Origin: Amphimedon queenslandica
Taxonomy: Eukaryota > Porifera > Demospongiae > Haplosclerida > Niphatidae
Assembly: GCF_000090795.2 (NCBI RefSeq)
Contig: NW_003546273.1
Span: 446,342-469,981, forward strand
Length of the DNA stretch: 23,640 nucleotides
Direction of reading: 5' to 3'
Shown: positions 18,456-23,640 of the stretch, in pieces
How the letters are laid out: every line of letters starts with the position of its first letter
Position numbering within the stretch: the stretch's first letter is position 1
Translations under genes and position numbers: made by a program
The notes under the pieces: generated by a model
Database searches by the model: none
What the model was told of the DNA's origin: nothing
Seen by the model: the letters and a program-made list of their open reading frames with translations, nothing else

Positions 18456-19405
18456 CTATGGTGAGTGTTAATACTTCAATATGATTAACAGTTTGAGTGT
18501 CCATTGCATACAGGCTTTATAATAATGATTATTAAAATAAAAATAAACAGATGCTCAGGTTAAAATTAAATTATAAATAATAATGAAATTAACTAGCAGA
18601 TGTCATTAACTAACACGTTTCATAAAATAAAGTACTATGTGCTTGTATTTTAAATCCATTTTTAATATTCTACACTAGTCCTAAATTGGAGATATTCTCT
18701 GAAATAATTGTGACACATTAATAAAGTTCCTCTCCCTCAATACATTCACTAAAGTAGCTTACAGTACCTGTTCATTCTGATCCTTCTTATTGCTGAAACC
18801 GCTATCAAGCATCATCATGTGTAACGCTTCACATAAAAACGACACACAATCCCCACTGCTAGCCACGCCTGAATCTGACTTGACCACGCCTACTTTACTC
18901 TCGCTTGAATTCTGTCTTAGAAAGTTTCCGAAGTTACTAGTACTCAGGACTCCTTGCGGCAAAGGTGGTCTATCAGTAACAGCCTTTATTATCAGCTCGG
19001 ACGTATGACTAGCACTTCTGGGCGTGGTTCCAGAATTGATCTTTGTGGGTGTGGTCTCTATTGGAAAATTGAAATCTCCGATATCAAGATTGGGCTCAAA
19101 ATTAGGAGGAATGAGACACAGAGTGAAAGCATCCTCTTCATCAAGTCCAATGTCTTGAAGAGGACACTTCTCATTCTTAATGGGATGGATGGAGTCTTTA
19201 GAGAAACGATACTCTGAACTAAAATGAAGAAAAATAGAAAAAATGGCAATTTATCTTTATTTATTTATTTTAAATGCAGGCTTTAATACCTTATATAGTT
19301 GTACAGTTTCTTTCTTAGGTCAGAGAGGCTTTCTTTAGTTGGGTCTACCTCCAGAGAGACGGTGCGGGCCCCAAGATCTCTCTTCAATCTCACTCTAATC
19401 AACAT
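15470..19405 (-). CDS. FBXO7: F-box only protein 7 (FBXO7-like), complete
   Basis: Nine exons in transcript order: 19405-19290, 19218-18768, 18386-18281, 17728-17600, 17398-17315, 17264-17212, 16279-16153, 16087-16041, 15757-15470. They join in phase to 1401 bases, 466 residues (human about 522). The N-terminus (MLIRVRLKRDLGARTVSLEV) is a ubiquitin-like domain. Residues ~170-290 match the FP (FBXO7/PI31) region: LCEALHMMMLDSGF, YQYIAPFGPIIPIEMVC and FKDAVPHHLL. Residues ~300-350 are the F-box (VDLKSLISLSKVNREFNIL, then LWKLLFIRDF). WKEKYTEHYQNRK and a proline/arginine-rich tail follow, with seven arginines in a row and GPFW at the end. FBXO7 recruits substrates to an SCF ubiquitin ligase, binds PI31 and proteasome, and acts in mitophagy in mammals. 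Intron 5 is only 50 bases and its donor (GTCTGT) is weak, as is the exon 8 donor (GTCAGT). A PI31-only or other F-box identity is unlikely given the Ubl. Confidence 0.88.
15762..15999 (-). repeat. GA-rich microsatellite filling FBXO7 intron 8
   Basis: About 240 bases of GAGA/GGGAG on the plus strand read as CT-rich on the transcript and lead straight into the acceptor CTATAG before exon 15757-15470. The intron (15758-16040) is almost entirely this repeat. Arg/Glu/Gly-rich ORFs on the plus strand and Ser/Pro/Leu-rich ones on the minus strand are artefacts. Confidence 0.9.
16280..17211 (-). repeat. FBXO7 intron 6: three (TAA)n tracts and a ~534-bp local duplication
   Basis: TAA microsatellites occupy about 16340-16431, 16885-16955 and 17142-17206. 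A block of CAA repeats followed by TTTTTAAAGCAGGTTAATTT and a purine-rich stretch occurs at ~16449-16635 and again at ~16977-17150, displaced by 534 bases (anchor 16491 against 17025). The second copy differs by scattered substitutions and small gaps. The last TAA tract abuts the donor of exon 17264-17212. Poly-Leu and poly-Ile ORFs here are artefacts. Confidence 0.85.
16656..16871 (-). pseudogene. Possible mobile-element ORF remnant in FBXO7 intron 6
   Basis: Between the duplicated low-complexity blocks lies ~250 bases of ordinary base composition with a 71-codon minus-strand ORF. Its core, VTLSFALLRSSLQCLRG, resembles strings I recall at the C-terminus of uncharacterised transposon-associated proteins of invertebrates; this could not be checked. 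It has no start context or domain and sits inside an intron on the same strand as FBXO7. It could equally be chance. Confidence 0.35.
17826..18215 (+). repeat. Two and a partial third unit of the ~180-bp repeat in FBXO7 intron 3
   Basis: Unit phase is marked by AAAATGGCC at 17835 and 18011 (176-bp period), with a degraded third start near 18189. Sequence is nearly identical to the units at 8808-8936 in p52 intron 2: AAGTCGGAATCAGCTCAAAC, TGCTACACAGCATAAGGACA and GGGGTGATTT. The units end in CCAAGGGCTATAGCCTTGGG, an imperfect palindrome. The first unit is preceded by a TACATG palindromic run (17809-17828). Confidence 0.88.
18391..18450 (-). repeat. (GA)n tract forming the 3' splice-site tract of FBXO7 exon 3
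   Basis: On the transcript this is a pure CT tract of about 60 bases that runs to within five bases of the acceptor AAAG at 18388-18387. Confidence 0.85.
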
Positions 19406-19866
19406 GGCTGACTGTAAAAGAGGGGCCTGTCTATTTATGGGCGTGGCTCAACTTTGTTTACCGGGCAATGGCGGCAAAAAATTTATATTAATGCATTAAA
19501 CTTCTTATTAATTTTTTTATCTTTTATGGAAGAGAGAGAGCATAACAGTGTTAATAATTTAAATAAAAGAAAGAAATGCAACTAATAAAGAAAGAATATG
19601 AGATAGTAATAATTGCATTAATTATTATTAATATTATTATTATTATTTTTTATATTTGTAATAGCACAATTAAGACTTGAGTTATTATAATAATAATTAT
19701 TATAATTATTTCACTAGAGATGGTGGAAACACAACGAATAATAACTCAATATCCATCCTAGTAGCTTAAAGATAGAAGAGAGAGAGAAAGAAGAAGAGAG
19801 ACGATCAACAAAAAGATACACTCAACTCTACAATGAGTTGGGTTATCGGTTTTTTACTGCCAAGCA
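19406..19866. promoter_or_regulatory. FBXO7 upstream region and ZFAND 3' end
   Basis: 461 bases separate the FBXO7 ATG (19405) from the ZFAND stop (19869-19867), both on the minus strand. The part next to FBXO7 carries GGGCGTGGC (19439-19447), a forkhead-like TTGTTTAC (19453-19460) and AATGGCGGCAAA (19467-19478, YY1-like). The rest is AT-rich with TTA and TAATTA runs at 19617-19650 and 19684-19710. No canonical AATAAA for ZFAND was found here. Confidence 0.45.
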
Positions 19867-22656
19867 TCAAATTTTTTGTATTTTTTCTCCTACAACTTTA
19901 GGATTGTGCTTCTCAATCTGCTCTCTACCCATGGCTTTGTAGTCAAACGTGCAATTATGTTCGTCGGCATGGCGATGTAACGAACAGAATAGATGACCAC
20001 ACCTACAGTCAAATCCTAGAGAGAGAGAAAGAGATAATGATGTATTGTCAACACTATTGTCAACATTATTGTTAACATTATTGTTATCGTTATTAATTCT
20101 CTTGTAAACAACATTGACAAACCTGTATTTATTCCAAAAAGCCAAAAGTATAAACACATGTATGAACACTATGATAAACAGGCTAACAAGAGCTGATAAA
20201 CTTGTTAGTCGATAAAGGTTAGGGCGTGTCAGCCATGTTTAATGTTTAAACCATACAAAAATAAACCAGGCTTCTTTATATACATGTACATGTACGCTCC
20301 ATACTAGCCTATGTATAATCACATTTAATGTAATATGCGTCCCAAATGTACATCAACAGGTGGTCAGGTTACATATTGCTAATGTCAACATCATATAGAG
20401 GGATAAGAAAAACAAAAATAGAGGGCTCAAATATGATCGGAATGCAAAGGTAAAGGATAGTGTTTTGAGAAAGGAGACATTAATGAGCATCTGTCATACA
20501 TACATACACCTACTCATTCCTATTACGCACTGTGCTGTGCTACATTATGCCCTCTCTCTCTCTCTCTTTTTCTTTCTCTCTCTCTCTTTCTTACCTGTTA
20601 ATCCTACTTTCTTTCGACAAGTGTGACATCGATTTCTTTTTGTTGGTGTTTTTGTGGGAGGGGACAATGCCGTTAATTCGCTTCGAGGAGTAGCAGTCAC
20701 TTCCTGACCCACAGCTCCAGGAGATGAATCAATATCTAGAAGAGAACAATAAAAACGTGTAAACTTCAAGCAATGGAGAATCAATATTCATTAACAAAGA
20801 GTGTTTGTGTAGTGGTAATGGCATTATCATAATCAGTTGATTTATTCTAGATGACCACAACTTCAAATATACACTCAACACTTCAATAATAATTATGACT
20901 ATCCGCTCACACTAATTAAAACTCTATAGCAATAGACCCACTATAAAAGGTGCTCCTAGTAATTATTGTATGACAATTGAAACCATGACAAGGACAAATG
21001 CTCATGTACAAGTATGGTCCCATTATCAGTGCATAATGATACAAAGGAGTGAGGTTTGTGTGGGCCATTGTAAAACAGAAGATATAACAATGAAGCCTCT
21101 CCTTTATACATGTATCTACTCTAAACATAGAAACACCACCACTCCATGAACAAAGTATCTATTCAAAGAGGGGCCACTTTTCACTGTATTGTGAGGTGTA
21201 AATGGTGTCTGGATTATAAAGGAGAGCCTGCTTTCTATTGTTTAGTCTTGGTTATACACATCAAAGAATGACACAGTGTCAATAAGAGACAGGAAGAACA
21301 GGTAAACAGGATTATATATTATTATTATAATTATACACTCATTACTTCATGACGTTCAGTTGCTATTAACACTTAGAGTGACAACTTGCTACTAACCCAA
21401 ACTCAAGCCATACGTACACTAGACACCATTATCAGGACTACATCACTCCCTCTCTCTCTCACTCCATAAAATGATCTCATATTCATACATTAAACAGGTC
21501 ATATAATCTTATTATTACTTTTCTTTCTCAACTCCCTCCCACCTGTACTCTCTCTCCTTCTCTAGCCAAATTCTTCTTTCTCTATCTGCACTTTCATTCT
21601 TTCTGTTCTTTCCCAATTCTTCAAAGTATATAATTTATTTTAAAAGGATATAAACAGCTTCAACCATTACAGAGAGAGAGAGAGGGGAGGTAAGAATATC
21701 AAAACACATTTCAGACAGGGGCCAAAGTGTAACAAATAGATTAACATAGTCAAAGAGGCAACAGTTTTAATAGAACAAAGTCCTTAAAAGGGCTACAGTA
21801 CATCTGTGTCCATGTACTAATGCAATTTTGTGTGTGTCCCATATGTAATGTCTACGATCATCATGACTGATAGTGGGTATGTGTGTGTGTGTGTGTGTAT
21901 ATACAGTTTATAAAACCAGCAAGGCAGGATGAGAGGACAAGATTAACCTGAATTCAAAACAAGCTAAGAAAACATCTGCTTTACATGTACTTAGTCATAT
22001 ACAAACTCTAGAGTGACAGGGAGGGGGGGAGAGAGAGAGGGAGACCAGATGGTCAAAATAATTATAATTAAACCAAGCCATGCCAGATGACTGATGCAGA
22101 AGGACAGGAAATAGGAACATGATTGAACAAGTTAAGAGGAACAGTGAACACAGAGAGGGACAGACAAGCATAATGAAGTACAGGGTACAGGCTGTCTACA
22201 AAGGACTGATGTGTAGGGAACAATGAGCTAATGTAAATCATGTGATGATGATTGCCCACAGTCTCTTGCAGTTCATATATACTTCATTTTTAAAACTTTC
22301 CAGACAATAGAAGATTCAATCTCCCATTCTTAAAACTAACAAAAACACATGTACATACACTGTGGTCTATAGTAACAATTTTCTTTTCTTCTCTCTTCCT
22401 CTACCACCAGATCTACCCAGCCCATTTCTCTCTGTCTCTCCCTCTTACCGTCTGCTCTTTCTTCTCTCGTTCCACCAATGCCTGACCCAGTCACTGGGCT
22501 CTGTCCTAGCCTCGCTCGCTCATCTTTTCTTTCTTGGTAGTCACGATAACATTTTGAGCAGAGGCCCTCGAAGGCGGTCGAACCGAAAAAGCCACAGCCG
22601 GAACGACATAAAGAAGGAACTCCGCTACTTACATTTTGACTAGTTTGATCTTCCAT
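19867..22656 (-). CDS. ZFAND6: A20/AN1-type zinc-finger protein (ZFAND5/ZFAND6-like), complete
   Basis: Three exons in transcript order: 22656-22449, 20735-20595, 20015-19867, joining in phase (498 bases, 165 residues). An A20 zinc finger lies at residues 17-36 (cysteines 17, 21, 33, 36; [20 protein letters not shown]). The linker is short and rich in Ser, Pro and Thr. The AN1 finger begins at C106 ([15 protein letters not shown]), continues with C120, C122, C127, H130, H136 and C138, and the protein ends VVGEKIQKI, as in ZFAND6. These proteins bind ubiquitin through A20 and link it to proteasome activity, stress or TRAF signalling; localisation is cytosolic. Human homologues have 208-213 residues, so the linker is about 45 shorter. 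I chose MEDQTSQ because it aligns with the family start; an in-frame ATG at 22761 would add 35 residues, but a TATA-like element at 22773-22781 suggests transcription begins near or after it. ZFAND5 versus ZFAND6 is not decided. Confidence 0.92.
20044..20091. repeat. Four-copy 12-bp minisatellite in the last ZFAND intron
   Basis: ATTGTCAACACT, ATTGTCAACATT, ATTGTTAACATT and ATTGTTATCGTT follow one another directly. The intron (20016-20594) also holds a CT run before its donor end and no other recognised element. Confidence 0.85.
20736..22448 (-). other. Large ZFAND intron 1
   Basis: 1713 bases between the A20 exon and the linker/AN1 exon. It holds a GT microsatellite (21879-21898), short GA-rich runs (21671-21690, 22018-22042), a possible small inverted-repeat element (21095-21228) and several CT runs. 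ORFs at 20916-21128 and 22068-22259 have no recognisable features. Confidence 0.6.
21095..21228. mobile_element. Possible MITE-like element with ~14-bp terminal inverted repeats
   Basis: GCCTCTCCTTTATA (21095-21108) is mirrored by TATAAAGGAGAGCC (21215-21228) with one mismatch. The 134-bp unit contains no ORF. A clear target-site duplication is not visible. Length and structure fit a small non-autonomous DNA transposon, but a chance inverted repeat cannot be excluded. Confidence 0.35.
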
Positions 22657-22949
22657 GGTAGTGGTTGGTATAGGAACGCTTTGTTCTCCTTCTTCCTCGC
22701 TCTGTTTCTTTGCTATAAATCTTAGCCACACTCCTGGGACTCTCTTTCTGATACTCTCCAATAAAACGGCTCCTTATAAAACCCCCGAGCCTCTTTCTCT
22801 GTCTCACTGCGTCTCTTTCCTTTCTCTTTTTTTCACTGACAGAAAAGAGACGCTCAATCACTTTATTAGCACATTCACCACAGATTCCGGTCACGTGAGA
22901 CACTGTCGCCATGGGGACAAGACCCGCCCATGTTTAACATACATTTTCA
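22657..22949. promoter_or_regulatory. Bidirectional promoter region of ZFAND (-) and RNF32-like (+) genes
   Basis: 293 bases separate the two start codons. TATAAAA reads on the plus strand at 22775-22781, and its complement gives TTTTATAAG on the minus strand, with an inverted CCAAT-type ATTGG eleven bases further down. TCACGTGA, a palindromic E-box of the CLEAR/TFE type, lies at 22891-22898. The arrangement fits a shared promoter. Which start uses which element is inferred. Confidence 0.5.
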
Positions 22950-23584
22950 ATGCAGAGAAAAGATAAGGTAAGATGGTCATTTTGAGCAATAAGCATCCTA
23001 ATGAAAGCCTCTTCTTTGCAGATTAAAAGTAGAAGAGAGACTTCCTTAACAGCAGTAGCTTTTCAAGATCACATTGCAAGAGAATTCGGTTTAATAAGAG
23101 AAAAACAGCAAGGAAACAGTCACCGAACGCAATTGACACTAGGTATTTAGGCCACAAAAATTTCTATGTACATGTACATGTACACACACCTTGAAATAAC
23201 TATGTAGTATTAATAAGTAATACTAATACTATCATAATACTAATAATAAGTACATCTTAAAATAGTGTATTACATTGAAACCATGCTATATACATTATTA
23301 TTATTATCAAGAGTAGATTCTTGTTATTATCATACACATTTATAGCTCAAAGGTTAGGTCTTGTTGCATCTCCTCCTGCTCCATTAACTGACACACAGTG
23401 GGATAAAGCAAAGGAGGCTAGCAGAATTAGGGGAGACTCCTCTCAACCTTGTCCAATATGCCAAGACGTGTTTGGGTTACAGAAACAAGTAATTATTGTT
23501 ATTATTATTATTCTTTTTTAAAAACTATTTTATTTTATTATTATTTTTTAGGTTTTGCTTTCATGTACTCACACCTTCCACAAG
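22950..23584 (+). CDS. RNF32: RING finger protein 32-like, N-terminal part (continues beyond right edge)
   Basis: Four exons are visible: 22950-22967, 23022-23142, 23346-23488, 23552-23584; a donor (GTGAGT) follows at 23585. Phases close throughout. The protein opens MQRKDKIKSRRETSLTAVA, then FQDHIAREF, TLAQRLGLVASPPAPLTDTQ, and PCPICQDVF with VLLSCTHTFHK. This order matches RNF32: the AVALQDHI and LTLAQKLGL segments ahead of the first RING. The RING residues seen are C-x2-C, then C-x-H-x2-H. RNF32 family proteins have two RING-H2 domains around an IQ motif and are presumed E3 ubiquitin ligases; in mammals expression is testis-biased. Only the start of RING1 is in the window. Intron 1 is 54 bases. 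A different ATG at 22930 leads to an early stop after splicing, so the start at 22950 is preferred. Confidence 0.87.
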
Positions 23585-23640
23585 GTGAGTTCCCTATAAT
23601 TAAAGATGATACCAAAATACTTTCACTTTCATTCTCTTTC

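Noticed and set aside
22655-22966. 103-codon plus-strand ORF ahead of RNF32
   Set aside because: It lies opposite ZFAND 5' sequence, overlaps the shared promoter, and is out of frame with the RNF32 start that carries the homology.
1-23640. tRNA, rRNA or spliceosomal RNA genes
   Set aside because: No cloverleaf, A/B-box pair or conserved snRNA core was recognised on either strand by eye.

Overview
The window reads as nuclear DNA of an animal, most likely a non-bilaterian such as a demosponge (an Amphimedon-like genome fits best). The reasons are five closely packed, intron-containing metazoan genes, many introns of only 50-70 bases, AT-rich spacers, and dense microsatellites. The species is inferred from gene content and intron style; no database comparison was possible.

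Layout, left to right. (1) 1-6962, minus strand: the 5' two thirds or so of a filamin-type actin cross-linker. It has three calponin-homology domains and about twenty filamin Ig repeats, almost all in one exon of more than 6.5 kb that runs off the left edge. (2) 7109-15054, plus strand: a complete 16-exon gene for TFIIH subunit p52 (GTF2H4), head-to-head with filamin with 146 bp between start codons. Its intron 2 carries two arrays of a ~180-bp repeat in opposite orientation. (3) 15470-19405, minus strand: a complete 9-exon FBXO7 gene (Ubl, FP-like region, F-box), tail-to-tail with p52. Its introns hold long microsatellites, another copy of the ~180-bp repeat and a local duplication. (4) 19867-22656, minus strand: a complete 3-exon A20/AN1 zinc-finger gene of the ZFAND5/6 type. 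(5) 22950 to the right edge, plus strand: the first four exons of an RNF32-like RING protein, head-to-head with the ZFAND gene (293 bp between start codons).

The exon models come from reading splice sites by eye, keeping codon phase, and matching family sequences known from memory. Phases close at every junction: p52 gives 445 residues, FBXO7 466 and ZFAND 165. Three neighbouring genes (FBXO7, ZFAND, RNF32) all belong to ubiquitin/proteasome biology, but nothing here shows that they are co-regulated.

I found no clear new biological system. The points most worth a second look are the three-CH filamin, the possible antisense coding exon inside p52 exon 1, the inverted ~180-bp repeat arrays that could fold in the p52 pre-mRNA, near-identical blocks inside the filamin Ig array, and a GC-richer promoter-like island inside p52 intron 8.
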